Of a stretch of 64,000 nt of DNA, positions 52,655 to 61,858 are shown in pieces. Location of the stretch: contig NZ_AYVL01000001.1 of NCBI RefSeq assembly GCF_000502835.1, positions 204,042 to 268,041 on the forward strand, in the 5' to 3' direction. Both the position numbers and the translations under genes were made by a program. Numbering within the stretch: the stretch's first letter is position 1; each line of letters starts with the position of its first letter. The notes under the pieces were generated by a model, which saw only the letters and a list, made by a program, of their open reading frames with translations, was not told where the DNA came from and did no database searches. Source of the DNA: Mesorhizobium sp. LSJC280B00. GTDB lineage: Bacteria > Pseudomonadota > Alphaproteobacteria > Rhizobiales > Rhizobiaceae.

Positions 52655-54223
52655 ATGGGCACCCTCGGACCTGTCGTCCCCCGACGCGCGCTCAAACCCA
52701 GCTACGACTACGTCGTGGTCGGCTCGGGTTCCGGTGGCTGTGCGGTGACGCGGCGGCTGGTCGATGCCGGCGCCGACGTCCTCCTGATCGAAGCCGGCAC
52801 GACGGGTCTTGGGATTACGGAAATCGACGACCCCGGCAAATGGGTGCCGCTTGGCCGCGGCACCTATGACTGGGGCTACGACTATGCTCCGACACCGCGC
52901 GTGAACGGCCGTACCATCGGCATCCCGCGTGGTCGCCTGCTGGGCGGCTCAAGCGCTATCAACGCGATGATGTGGTATCGCGGCCATCCACATGATTACG
53001 ATGCCTGGGAGGTTGGCGGCGCCAAGGGCTGGAGCTTCGCCGACGTGCTGCCCTATTTCCGGCGCTGCGAGGACTGGCGCGATGGTGCAAGCGAGTTTCG
53101 CGGTGCGGGTGGTCCGCTCCGTGTCGAGCGGCCGGCGGCACTGCACCCGGTCGCGCAGGCGCTGATCGATGGCGCGGCCGAGATCGGCATCCCCGTAATC
53201 GACGATCCCAACGGCCCCAGCAACGAGGGGGCGGCGGCCGCGAATTTCAACATCTGCGACGGCAAGCGCTGGAGTTCGGCGACGGGCTATCTCGTGCCTA
53301 TACTCGATCATCCGATGCTGACGGTGCTGACCGGTTCCGCGGCCATCGGCCTGACGGTCGAAGGCAGCCGATGCGTCGCGGTCCAGCACCTCGTCGGCGG
53401 CGAAATCCGCGAAACACGCGCGCGCGAGAGCATCGTGCTCGCGGCCGGTGCCATCGACACGCCGCGCATGCTGATGCTGTCGGGCATCGGCGATCCGCTC
53501 GAACTGAAGCGCCTTGGCATTGCGCTCGTTTGCGCCCTGCCGGGCGTCGGCCGGAACCTTCAGGATCATCCGCTGGCGCAGGCCTGCGTCTTCCGCGCGA
53601 AACGACCGATCGGACCGATAGTGGGCAATGGCGGTGGCTCGATGGTCAACTGGAAGTCGCGGCCGGACCTGCCGCAGCCCGACCTGCATGCCTTCCCCGT
53701 CCAGGGCAACAGCGCCGAACCGGCGATCCGCGCGCGCTACGATCTATCCGGCGATGTCTTTTCCTTCGGTGCGGGCCTGATGCGCTCGAAGAGCGTCGGG
53801 CACTTGAAGTTGCTCGACGGCAAGCCCGGCGGGCCGCTCGAAATCCAACCGAACTTTCTGGCGGAACCGGAAGATCTCGACGCCATGGTCACTGCGGTCG
53901 AGATGGTGATGGAGATGGCGGCTGCAAAGGCGAACGCCGGTCTCTTCAGCAACTTTGCCGCACCTGACCGCCGACTGACCCGCACCGAGACCATCGCCTT
54001 CATCCGCGAGGCGTGCTCGACGTTCTTCCACACCTGCGGAACCGCCAAGATGGGCGAGGACGCGATGGCCGTCGTAGACAGCCGTCTCGCCGTGCACGGG
54101 CTGGACGGCCTGCATGTCGCCGATGCCTCGGTGATCCCGACGATCCCGACCTGCAACACCCACGCGCCCGCCACGATGATCGGCGAGCGCGCCGCCGATT
54201 TCCTGCTCGCGGCGGCAGCTTGA
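52655..54223 (+). CDS. GMC-family FAD oxidoreductase (choline/alcohol dehydrogenase-like)
   Basis: A 522-residue flavoprotein. FAD motif VVGSGSGGCAVTRRLVDAG (residues ~20-38), GMC signature 1 (GIPRGRLLGGSSAINAM, ~88) and signature 2 (VLAAGAIDTPRMLMLSGIGD, ~262) are clear; the C-terminal catalytic His region is HTCGTAKMG and NTHAPATMIGERA. It would oxidise an alcohol to an aldehyde. Its product could be taken by the aldehyde dehydrogenase at 60145. Confidence 0.92.
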   Translation: MGTLGPVVPRRALKPSYDYVVVGSGSGGCAVTRRLVDAGADVLLIEAGTTGLGITEIDDPGKWVPLGRGTYDWGYDYAPTPRVNGRTIGIPRGRLLGGSSAINAMMWYRGHPHDYDAWEVGGAKGWSFADVLPYFRRCEDWRDGASEFRGAGGPLRVERPAALHPVAQALIDGAAEIGIPVIDDPNGPSNEGAAAANFNICDGKRWSSATGYLVPILDHPMLTVLTGSAAIGLTVEGSRCVAVQHLVGGEIRETRARESIVLAAGAIDTPRMLMLSGIGDPLELKRLGIALVCALPGVGRNLQDHPLAQACVFRAKRPIGPIVGNGGGSMVNWKSRPDLPQPDLHAFPVQGNSAEPAIRARYDLSGDVFSFGAGLMRSKSVGHLKLLDGKPGGPLEIQPNFLAEPEDLDAMVTAVEMVMEMAAAKANAGLFSNFAAPDRRLTRTETIAFIREACSTFFHTCGTAKMGEDAMAVVDSRLAVHGLDGLHVADASVIPTIPTCNTHAPATMIGERAADFLLAAAA

Positions 54224-54265
54224 GGATGTCATGACCGACGGACCGCACACGGAGTACCACCCTCG

Positions 54266-55639
54266 ATGACCCAAGGCCTCATCCTTGCTGCCGACACGCT
54301 GCTCACCATGGATGAAGATAACCACGTGTTGCCTGATGGCGCCGTGCTGGTCGAGGATGGTCGTATCGCCGCGGTCAGCGCACTCGCAGCATTGCGCGCT
54401 GCGTATCCGGCCGTGGCCGTGAAGAAGCTCGACAATGCGGTGCTTTTGCCCGGGCTGGTCAATGCGCATGCGCATTCCGGTTTTCTGCGCGGCACGGCGG
54501 AGCAGCTGCCGGTCTGGGACTGGCTGACGCTCCATATCAATCCGATGCATCGCGTGCTGCAGCCGCACGAGGCCGAGGCGGCATCGTGGCTCTGCTACGC
54601 GGAATCCGTGCTCGGCGGCACGACCACCGTCGTCGACATGTGGCGGTTCATGGAAGGCAGCGCCAGGGCGGCCGAGGCGATCGGCAACCGCCTGGTCGCC
54701 GTGCCTTACGTCGGCGAGCATCCCGACTACAACTACTTCGACACGCTCGACATGAACGAGGCGATGATCGAGGGCTGGCATCGCAAGGCGGGCGGCCGCA
54801 TCAATGTGTGGGTCGGGCTGGAGCATCTGTTTTATGCCGACGAGACCGGCCAACGCAGGGCGATCGAACTCGCAAGGAAACACGACACCGGCTTCCACAC
54901 GCATTGCAGCGAGGCCGAGATCGAGATCGCGGAATTTAAGCGGCGCTACGGCAAACGCCCGATGTTCGCGCTGGACGACCTTGGCTTCTTCGAAACGCCG
55001 CGCGCCATGATCGCCCACGCCGTCTGGCTCGATCGAGAAGAGATCGAGCTTATTTCCAAGCGCCGCGTTTCGGTGGCCCACAATCCTGTTTCCAACATGA
55101 AGCTGGCAAGCGGCATCGCGTTGGTGGCCGAGATGCTGAAGGCCGGCGTGCCTGTCGGGATCGGCACCGACGGCGAGAAGGAGAACAACAATTTCGATAT
55201 GTTCGAAGAGATGAAGGTGACTTCGCTGCTGGGCAAGCTGAAGGACTTCGACGCCGCCGCCATGGATAGCTGGCAGGTGCTGCGCATGGCCACCATTCTC
55301 GGCGCCAGGGCGATCGGCCTCGACCACGAGATCGGCTCGATCGAAGTCGGCAAGCGCGCCGACATTATCGCGGTCCGCACCGATACGCCGCGCATGACGC
55401 CGGTCTTCCGCGACGGACCTTATTTCAACTTCCATCACAATCTTGTCCACGCCGTGCGCGGCAGCGACGTGTCTTTGACGATGGTCGATGGCGAGATCCT
55501 GGCCGAGGACGGCGTGCTGCGCACCGGCGACCTGCGCGAGATCATCGCCGAAGTCCATCGCGTCGCGCCTGGCCTGTTCGCCCGGCGCGCCGCTTTCCTT
55601 GCCCAGAATTCCGGCGGCAGCCTGCAATGGACCCAATAG
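54266..55639 (+). CDS. TRZ/ATZ-family amidohydrolase (purine or pterin deaminase-like)
   Basis: A 457-residue amidohydrolase with PGLVNAHAHSGFLRGTAE (first zinc motif, residues ~66-83), HTHCSEAEIEIAEF, AHAVWLDREE, and GIGTDGEKENNN for the later metal and Asp positions. It is most like the deaminases acting on methylthioadenosine/SAH-, triazine- or pterin-type rings. It is the fifth deaminase-type enzyme of the locus; exact substrate is unknown. The next gene starts 14 bases after its stop. Confidence 0.85.
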   Translation: MTQGLILAADTLLTMDEDNHVLPDGAVLVEDGRIAAVSALAALRAAYPAVAVKKLDNAVLLPGLVNAHAHSGFLRGTAEQLPVWDWLTLHINPMHRVLQPHEAEAASWLCYAESVLGGTTTVVDMWRFMEGSARAAEAIGNRLVAVPYVGEHPDYNYFDTLDMNEAMIEGWHRKAGGRINVWVGLEHLFYADETGQRRAIELARKHDTGFHTHCSEAEIEIAEFKRRYGKRPMFALDDLGFFETPRAMIAHAVWLDREEIELISKRRVSVAHNPVSNMKLASGIALVAEMLKAGVPVGIGTDGEKENNNFDMFEEMKVTSLLGKLKDFDAAAMDSWQVLRMATILGARAIGLDHEIGSIEVGKRADIIAVRTDTPRMTPVFRDGPYFNFHHNLVHAVRGSDVSLTMVDGEILAEDGVLRTGDLREIIAEVHRVAPGLFARRAAFLAQNSGGSLQWTQ

Positions 55640-55653
55640 GGCGGGCCTCGGTG

Positions 55654-56520
55654 ATGAAGACGACGGACAGGGCGGCACTGGACGATTGGTACGCGGTGGC
55701 GATGGTCGCCGATCTGGATGGCGCGCCGAGCCGCACGCGGCTGCTCGGCCAGGACATCGAACTGGTCCGTGACATCACGGGTGCAATCACGGTTCGGGAG
55801 GTCCTGGACGACGGCAACCGCGGCCCCGCGCTGCCCGTCCGGCAGCGCTACGGCTGCGTCTGGACGACGCTGGGCCTGCCCGGGAAGGAAATCTTCGAGA
55901 TCGCCGAGGCATCGGAACCCGACCGCCGCTACGTGCCCTGCGGCTGGGTGACGATGCGGGCGTCGGGTTTGCGCGTCGTAGAGAATTTCCTCGACATGGC
56001 GCATTTCCCGTTCGTGCATACCGACATTCTCGGTTCGGAGCCGCACACGGAAGTGCCGGCCTATCTGAGCGAGATACGTCGCGAGGTGGACGAGGTCTGG
56101 GCGACCAACTGCACGTTCTTCCAGCCGCGCATTGCCGCAACGGAAAGCTCCGGCGCGTTTGTGCACCTGACCTATCGTGTGCCGAGCCCATTCGTTGTCA
56201 TGCTTTACCGTGTATGCCCTGGAGCGCCGGACCGGCTCGACGCGATCGCGCTGTTCATTCAGCCCATCGAGGAAGACCTCTGCCGCGCCCAGCCGGTCAT
56301 GTATCTGGTCGACTCCGCTTCGACGCAGACGGCGTTGCTCAACTTCGAACAGGTCATCTTCCTGCAGGATCGGATCATCGTGGAGAACCAGCGGCCGCTG
56401 CGCCTTCCGCTCGAGCCACGGATGGAAATCCCGACCCGCGCCGACGGGTCCTCCATCGCCTACCGCCGCTGGCTGAAGGAAAGGGGCATCCGTTTCGGCA
56501 CGGCCGCCGGAGCCACATGA
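55654..56520 (+). CDS. Rieske-less oxygenase catalytic subunit (NdmC-like), copy 2
   Basis: A 288-residue paralogue of the protein at 38608. The iron motif NFLDMAHFPFVHTDILG is identical, and ENQRPL.LPLEPR.EIPTRA and SIAYRRWLKE are shared. It also lacks the Rieske CxH/CxxH segment; LLGQDIELVRDITGAITV runs straight into RYGCVWTTLGLPG. ATG 55654 was chosen because it aligns with copy 1; an ATG at 55627 lies inside the upstream gene. It overlaps the XDH-like gene by ATGA, so oxygenase and dehydrogenase are coupled. Confidence 0.88.
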   Translation: MKTTDRAALDDWYAVAMVADLDGAPSRTRLLGQDIELVRDITGAITVREVLDDGNRGPALPVRQRYGCVWTTLGLPGKEIFEIAEASEPDRRYVPCGWVTMRASGLRVVENFLDMAHFPFVHTDILGSEPHTEVPAYLSEIRREVDEVWATNCTFFQPRIAATESSGAFVHLTYRVPSPFVVMLYRVCPGAPDRLDAIALFIQPIEEDLCRAQPVMYLVDSASTQTALLNFEQVIFLQDRIIVENQRPLRLPLEPRMEIPTRADGSSIAYRRWLKERGIRFGTAAGAT

Positions 56521-59500
56521 CCGAGCCGGGTCTCCAGGTGCTTCGCCCGACCTCCGTTGCCGAGGCGCTGTCATTGGCAGGCGAGGGCGCGTCGCAACTG
56601 GTCGCCGGGGGCACGGCGCTGCAGCTCGGTTGGGCGAAGGGCCTGCCAAAGCCGCGGCGCCTCATCGACATCGGCCGAATCGCCTGCCTGAAGGGCATCC
56701 AACCGGCCGGCGACGGCTTCCGCATCGGCGCACTGACGACCCTGGGTGCCATGGAGCGTGACCGGGCGATAGGCGAGAATTTGCCTTTGCTCGCAGCCGC
56801 CGTCCGCGCCACCGCGGGACCTGCCGTCCGCAATCTCGGAACGCTGGGCGGCAACGTCGCCGGGCTCATGGGTTGCCTTCTACCGGCCCTGCTCGCGTCC
56901 GACGCGAAGCTGGAGATCGCCTCACCGGCCGGACACGCCGTCGTGCCGCTCGCGCAATGGCTGGCTGACACGCCGTCAGCGGACCTCATCGAGGCGGTGA
57001 TTGTTCGACCGCAACCTACCGCTCGCTGGACCCATCGCAAAGTTGGCCTGCGCGCCGCATTCACCCCAAGCGTGGCCGGTGTCGCCGGGCTGGTCGAGAC
57101 AGCGTATGATCGCATCACCGTCGCGCGGCTCGCGGCCAGCGGCGGCGGGCAAGCGGCCCGCCTTGGCCGCGCTGAAGCACTGCTTGTCGGCCGCCGCCTG
57201 CAGGAGATCGATTGGGCCGAGCTGCACGCCGCAATTCTCGAAGAGGCGCCGGCGATCGATGATGTATGGCGGTCCGAACGCTATCGGCGCAGTGTCGTGG
57301 CGAATGCGCTGGTCTTCGGGCTCGGCGGAAAGTTGTCCCAAGGAGCACCTTCGCCGTGCCGGCGGACCGTGCCGTCCGGAAATCCACCTGCCGAAATTCT
57401 CGTGTCCCGATCGGAGATCGGCGCACGCTGGCACCAGCGGCCGGACGTTGCGCCGAAAATCGCAGGCAGGCTCGAATACCTGACCGACCATCGCGAGCCC
57501 GCCATGCTGGTCGGGCGCATTCGGCGTGCCGGCATTCCCCATGCAAGGATCGTTTGCATCGATACGAGCGCGGCCGAGGCGCTGCCAGGAGTCGCGGCGG
57601 TTGTAACGCACCGCGACATCGCCGGCAGCAATGCCTTCGGCATTGTCGTGCAGGATCAGCCGGCACTGTGCTTCGACAAGGTCCGCTATGTCGGCGACGC
57701 GGTTGCTGCTGTTGCCGCTGTTGACATGAAGACGGCCGAACGCGCGCTTGCTCTCGTCAGCGTCGAATACGAGCCGCTGCCAATTGTGAGCGATCCCCAA
57801 CAGGCACTCGCCGCTGGAGCGGAGCTGGTCCACGCCTCCGGCAATCTGCAGTGCAGCTTCGAGTTCACGCGCGGCGATGCCGCCGCGACTTTTGCCAAGG
57901 CAGCTCATATCGTCGAGGCTGTCTACGAAACGCCGAGCCAGATGCACGGCTTTATGGAGACGGAGGGCGGCTACGCTTTCGTCGGTACGGATGGTACCCT
58001 GAACGTCTTTGCCGGTGGGCAGCATGGCCGCCGCGACCGCATGCAGCTCTCGCGCATCCTCGGTATGCCGCAAGAGCAGATACGGGTGGTCACCAGCCCG
58101 ACTGGCGGCGCTTTCGGCGGCAAGGACGAGCTGACCGTGCAGCCGGCCCTGGCCCTGCTGGCGCTGAAGACCGGACGCGCCGTGCGGCTGCATCTCGACC
58201 GGGCGGAATCCGTCATCGCGGGCACCAAGCGCAATGCGATGCGCATCCATATGCGTACCGCCTGCGACCCCGAAGGTCGGCTGCTCGCACAGCAGGTGGA
58301 TGTGATCGCGGATGCCGGCGCCTACGCGTCGCTCGGTCCGGGCGTGCTTGAGACGGCCCTCGAACACGCCTGCGGGCCATATGTCGTTCCCAACGTCCTC
58401 AGCTCGGGCAGGCTCGCCTACACCAATAACGGCGTCTGCGGCGCGTTTCGTGGCTTCGGTGCCAACCAGATGGCCTTCGCGGTAGAGTGCCAGCTGGACC
58501 GGCTAGCCGAAGCCGCCGGCATCGACATTATCGAGATACGGCGCCGCAATTTGCGCGAGCCTGGCACGCGAGGCCATCTCGGCCAGCAGGTCGCGCCGTC
58601 CGAACGTTTGGCCGAGATGCTGCAAGCCGCCGCTGCTGACCCGATCTGGGCCAAGCCGCGTGGTCCGTCGTTCGACGGCTGTGAGACGATCGGCGTCGGG
58701 ATGGCGATGAACTATCAAGGCAACGGACTAGGCACGCTGCCGCCGGACCCGGCCGGAGGCGCGTTGCGCTTGGCTGCGGATGGCATGATCGAAGCTCTCT
58801 ACGGCCTGGACGAGATGGGACAGGGCCTGCTCACCTCGGTCAAGGCCGCCGTAGCCGGAGCGCTCGGCTGCGGTCGCGACGATGTCCGGCCGGTCACCGG
58901 CGATACGGCGGCGACGCCCGAATCCGGTTCCTCTACCGCCTCGCGCGGCACTCACGTGGTCTGGCGGGTCGCGGCAGTCGCCGCACCAGCTTTTGCGCGC
59001 GACCTGCTGGCCGCAGCGGGCCAGCTGCTTTGCCGCGAAGCCGGGACGCTGGCGCTGGCGCCCGGCGGTATCGTCGAGCGACATTCCAACAGCGGCTCAC
59101 TGCTCATGAGTTTCGCCGAGCTTGCCGAGGCGTTGCCTCCCGACCGGCTGCCAGCTGCTGCCGTCAGCTTCGAGTTTCCGAAATCGGACTATCTGGAAGG
59201 CAATGCACGCCTGATCTTCGCCTTCGGCGCGACACTGGCGCGCGTTGCCGTGAGCCGCATCACTGGGCAGGTACGCATGCTCGAGCTCCATCAGCACACC
59301 GCGGCCGGACCGATGCTCGATGCTGCCGCCTATCTTGGCCAGATCGAAGGCGGCGGCGTCCAGGGGCTGGGCTTCACCCTCACTGAGGACGCGGCGATGC
59401 GGGATGGCCGGTATCTTGCCGGCAACCTCGATTTCTACATGCTGCCAAGCATTGCCGACACGCCGGAAAGCCTCGCGACCTTCGCGTTGGAGGATCTGGA

Positions 59501-59663
59501 CGAGGACGACCCGTTCGGTCCGCGCGGAGTTGGTGAGCTTGGCATTGGCGCCGTGACGCCAGCCATCGTCAACGCGATTGCGGACGCCACAGGGGCTTGG
59601 CCCGAGCGCATCCCGGTCGATCCTGAATGGGTACTCGATGCCCTGCAGAGGAGTGCAGCGTGA
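56517..59663 (+). CDS. Xanthine dehydrogenase-like enzyme, FAD domain fused to molybdopterin domain
   Basis: A 1048-residue fusion. Residues ~1-275 are the FAD-binding domain (QLVAGGTALQLGWAKG; RNLGTLGGNVAGLM). From about residue 300 a molybdopterin domain follows (VRYVGDAVAAVAAVD; SPTGGAFGGKDEL; CGAFRGFGANQMAF with the conserved Arg; RGVGELGIGAVTPAI with the catalytic Glu). The FGGKE of xanthine oxidases, whose Glu binds purine, reads FGGKD here. FAD-Mo order in one chain with a separate 2Fe-2S gene is uncommon; the standard bacterial form has separate or 2Fe-2S/FAD-fused chains. It probably hydroxylates a purine or related heterocycle. Confidence 0.88.
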   Translation: MTEPGLQVLRPTSVAEALSLAGEGASQLVAGGTALQLGWAKGLPKPRRLIDIGRIACLKGIQPAGDGFRIGALTTLGAMERDRAIGENLPLLAAAVRATAGPAVRNLGTLGGNVAGLMGCLLPALLASDAKLEIASPAGHAVVPLAQWLADTPSADLIEAVIVRPQPTARWTHRKVGLRAAFTPSVAGVAGLVETAYDRITVARLAASGGGQAARLGRAEALLVGRRLQEIDWAELHAAILEEAPAIDDVWRSERYRRSVVANALVFGLGGKLSQGAPSPCRRTVPSGNPPAEILVSRSEIGARWHQRPDVAPKIAGRLEYLTDHREPAMLVGRIRRAGIPHARIVCIDTSAAEALPGVAAVVTHRDIAGSNAFGIVVQDQPALCFDKVRYVGDAVAAVAAVDMKTAERALALVSVEYEPLPIVSDPQQALAAGAELVHASGNLQCSFEFTRGDAAATFAKAAHIVEAVYETPSQMHGFMETEGGYAFVGTDGTLNVFAGGQHGRRDRMQLSRILGMPQEQIRVVTSPTGGAFGGKDELTVQPALALLALKTGRAVRLHLDRAESVIAGTKRNAMRIHMRTACDPEGRLLAQQVDVIADAGAYASLGPGVLETALEHACGPYVVPNVLSSGRLAYTNNGVCGAFRGFGANQMAFAVECQLDRLAEAAGIDIIEIRRRNLREPGTRGHLGQQVAPSERLAEMLQAAAADPIWAKPRGPSFDGCETIGVGMAMNYQGNGLGTLPPDPAGGALRLAADGMIEALYGLDEMGQGLLTSVKAAVAGALGCGRDDVRPVTGDTAATPESGSSTASRGTHVVWRVAAVAAPAFARDLLAAAGQLLCREAGTLALAPGGIVERHSNSGSLLMSFAELAEALPPDRLPAAAVSFEFPKSDYLEGNARLIFAFGATLARVAVSRITGQVRMLELHQHTAAGPMLDAAAYLGQIEGGGVQGLGFTLTEDAAMRDGRYLAGNLDFYMLPSIADTPESLATFALEDLDEDDPFGPRGVGELGIGAVTPAIVNAIADATGAWPERIPVDPEWVLDALQRSAA

Positions 59664-60148
59664 GTGCCGAGATCGCGATTACCTTTAACCTCAACGGCTG
59701 CCGCCGGGCGCTGGCCGTGCCTGCCGAGTTACGCCTGATCGACCTGCTACGCGATCATTTCGGCATGACTGCCGCCAAAATGGCTTGCGGCATCGGCCGC
59801 TGCGGCGCTTGTTCCGTGCTGATGGATGATCGCGCGGTCAATGGCTGTCTGGTCATGTCGTGGCAGCTCGACGGGGCTACCATCATCACCCCGGAAGGTT
59901 TCGACGATCTTCCCGAAGCCGATGTCCTGCGCGAGGCTCTGGCGAGCGAAAACGCCTTCCAATGCGGCTACTGCGCACCCGGCATCACTGTTGCGCTGAC
60001 CGCCCTGATGTTGGAGAATCCGGCTCCTGACGAATCTCAGATCCGCGCTGCGCTCGAAGGCAATATCTGCCGCTGTACCGGCTATCATTCCATCATCCGC
60101 GGTGCTCTCGCCGCGGTCGAGGCGCTCGCTCGCGGGATACCGACATGA
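59660..60148 (+). CDS. Xanthine dehydrogenase-type 2Fe-2S subunit
   Basis: A 162-residue small subunit with two [2Fe-2S] clusters. CGIGRCGACSVLMDD ... NGC is the plant-ferredoxin type, and CGYCAPG ... CRCTGYHSI is the second, four-Cys type near the molybdenum site. GTG 59660 overlaps the XDH-like gene by four bases and GAGGAG precedes it. It overlaps the aldehyde dehydrogenase gene by ATGA. Confidence 0.92.
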   Translation: MSAEIAITFNLNGCRRALAVPAELRLIDLLRDHFGMTAAKMACGIGRCGACSVLMDDRAVNGCLVMSWQLDGATIITPEGFDDLPEADVLREALASENAFQCGYCAPGITVALTALMLENPAPDESQIRAALEGNICRCTGYHSIIRGALAAVEALARGIPT

Positions 60149-61650
60149 CGGTCATCATTCGAAACGGTGAAGCCAGGCATGCAGGCGTCAAGGCGTTCCT
60201 GGCCAAACCCAAAATGCGGCACCTGATCGGCGGCGGCTGGTGCGACGCCAGCGATGGCGCAACCTTGCCCGCGACCGATCCTGCGACTGGCGACACGCTC
60301 GCGCTGCTGGCGCAAGGCACAGCCGATGACGCCGGGCGTGCCGTTGCTGCGGCGCGTGCTGCTTTTGAAGGCGAGAGCTGGCGCGACATGACACCGTCGG
60401 CACGCGGCAAGCTGCTATGGCGCATCGCCGACCTGATTGAGCGCCATGCCGATGAGCTTGCAGAGCTCGAGACGCTTGATCAGGGAAAGTCGCTGAAGAC
60501 CTCGCGCTTCGCCGAGATTCCCGCCTCGGCCGAGCAGTTCCGCTATTTTGCCGGTTTTGCCACGAAAGTCCTCGGCACGACCATCCCCACCTCCATCAGC
60601 TACCAACCGGCGGGCAGCAAGATTTTCGCCTACACGGTGCGAGAGCCGATCGGTGTCGTGGCAGCCATAACGCCATGGAATTCGCCGCTGCTTATGGCCT
60701 CGATGAAGCTCGCCCCGGCGCTTGCCGCCGGCTGTACGATCGTGCTCAAGCCAGCTGAGGAAACGTCGCTCACCGCGCTCAGGCTCGGCGAACTGATGAT
60801 CGAAGCCGGCTTGCCGGACGGCGTCGTCAATATCGTGACCGGTCTCGGTGAAACCGTGGGCGCAGCATTGGCTGCAGATCCCGATGTCGATAAGGTCGCC
60901 TTCACCGGCTCGACGGAAGTCGGAAAGATGATCGTCTCCGCAGCGCGCGGCAATCTGAAGAAGCTGACGCTCGAGCTGGGTGGCAAGTCGCCGGCCATCA
61001 TCATGCCCGATGCGGACATGGGGCTCGCAATCCCCGGAGTGGCTCGGGGGATCTTCGCCAATGCCGGCCAGGTCTGCGTCGCCGGCTCGCGTGTCTATGC
61101 GCATCGCTCGATCTACGACCGTCTGGTGGAGGGGCTGGCGGAAGAGGCGCGAAAGCTGCGTCTCGGACACGGGCTTGACCCGGATACCGACCTTGGTCCG
61201 CTGGTCAACGGAACCCAGGCTGCGCGCGTCGCCTTCTATGTCGGCGATGGTGCCTCCAGCGGCGCCGAGATCATCGCCGGCGGCCGGCGCTTCGACAACT
61301 TCTTCGAGCCGACCGTGGTTACCGGCGTACGGCCAGACATGCGCATGATGCGCGAGGAAATCTTCGGCCCCGTCGTTGCCGTGACACCGTTCGACGATGT
61401 TGCGGAGGCGATCAGCCATGCGAACGACTCGCCCTACGGCCTCGCCGCAAGCGTCTGGACCCGCGACCTTTCCGCTGCGCACCGCCTTGCTGCACGTATC
61501 CGGTCGGGCACCGTCTGGATCAATTGCCATTCCTACTTCTCGCCGGAATTGCCGAAGGGCGGCCACAAGCAATCCGGTTGGGGCTATGAGAACGGCGCAC
61601 CGGGCCTGGGGAACTATCTCGAGACGAAAACGGTCTGCGCGGTGATTTAG
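60145..61650 (+). CDS. NAD(P)-dependent aldehyde dehydrogenase
   Basis: A 501-residue ALDH. Catalytic Glu in LELGGKSPAIIMPD, nucleophile Cys in FANAGQVCVAGSRVY, FTGSTEVGK cofactor loop, ITPWNSPLLMASMKLAPALA, and EEIFGPVVAVTPF are all present. It ends the rightward purine operon. It may oxidise an aldehyde released by N-dealkylation or by the GMC enzyme; formaldehyde-specific features were not recognised. Confidence 0.92.
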   Translation: MTVIIRNGEARHAGVKAFLAKPKMRHLIGGGWCDASDGATLPATDPATGDTLALLAQGTADDAGRAVAAARAAFEGESWRDMTPSARGKLLWRIADLIERHADELAELETLDQGKSLKTSRFAEIPASAEQFRYFAGFATKVLGTTIPTSISYQPAGSKIFAYTVREPIGVVAAITPWNSPLLMASMKLAPALAAGCTIVLKPAEETSLTALRLGELMIEAGLPDGVVNIVTGLGETVGAALAADPDVDKVAFTGSTEVGKMIVSAARGNLKKLTLELGGKSPAIIMPDADMGLAIPGVARGIFANAGQVCVAGSRVYAHRSIYDRLVEGLAEEARKLRLGHGLDPDTDLGPLVNGTQAARVAFYVGDGASSGAEIIAGGRRFDNFFEPTVVTGVRPDMRMMREEIFGPVVAVTPFDDVAEAISHANDSPYGLAASVWTRDLSAAHRLAARIRSGTVWINCHSYFSPELPKGGHKQSGWGYENGAPGLGNYLETKTVCAVI

Positions 61651-61784
61651 CCGCGCCTTTCCCGCGATATTCGTGGATCGGCGGCTGACAGCCCTTCCAT
61701 CGGCGGACAGGGATTGATCGAAAATTGCTCGGATCCTCCTGAGGACCAGTTCCTTGGCGGCGCTGGTCCACATCGACGTTGCGC

Positions 61785-61813
61785 TTGACTCGTCCATATT
61801 ATCCATAATAAAT
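61785..61813 (+). promoter_or_regulatory. candidate promoter and operator of the sugar-acid operon
   Basis: TTGACT (61785-61790) and ATAAAT (61808-61813) are spaced by 17 bases. A perfect ATTAT-CC-ATAAT inverted repeat (61798-61809) overlaps the spacer and -10, a usual place for repressor binding. It lies 46-74 bases before the GTG start at 61859. Confidence 0.45.
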
Positions 61814-61858
61814 CGTACATATTGCCATCGAAAAAAGACGGCAGGTCTGGGAGGATCA

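Noticed and set aside
53744..55678. 644-codon reverse frame opposite the GMC oxidase and amidohydrolase genes
   Set aside because: Shadow of two strong coding genes with normal domains on the other strand.
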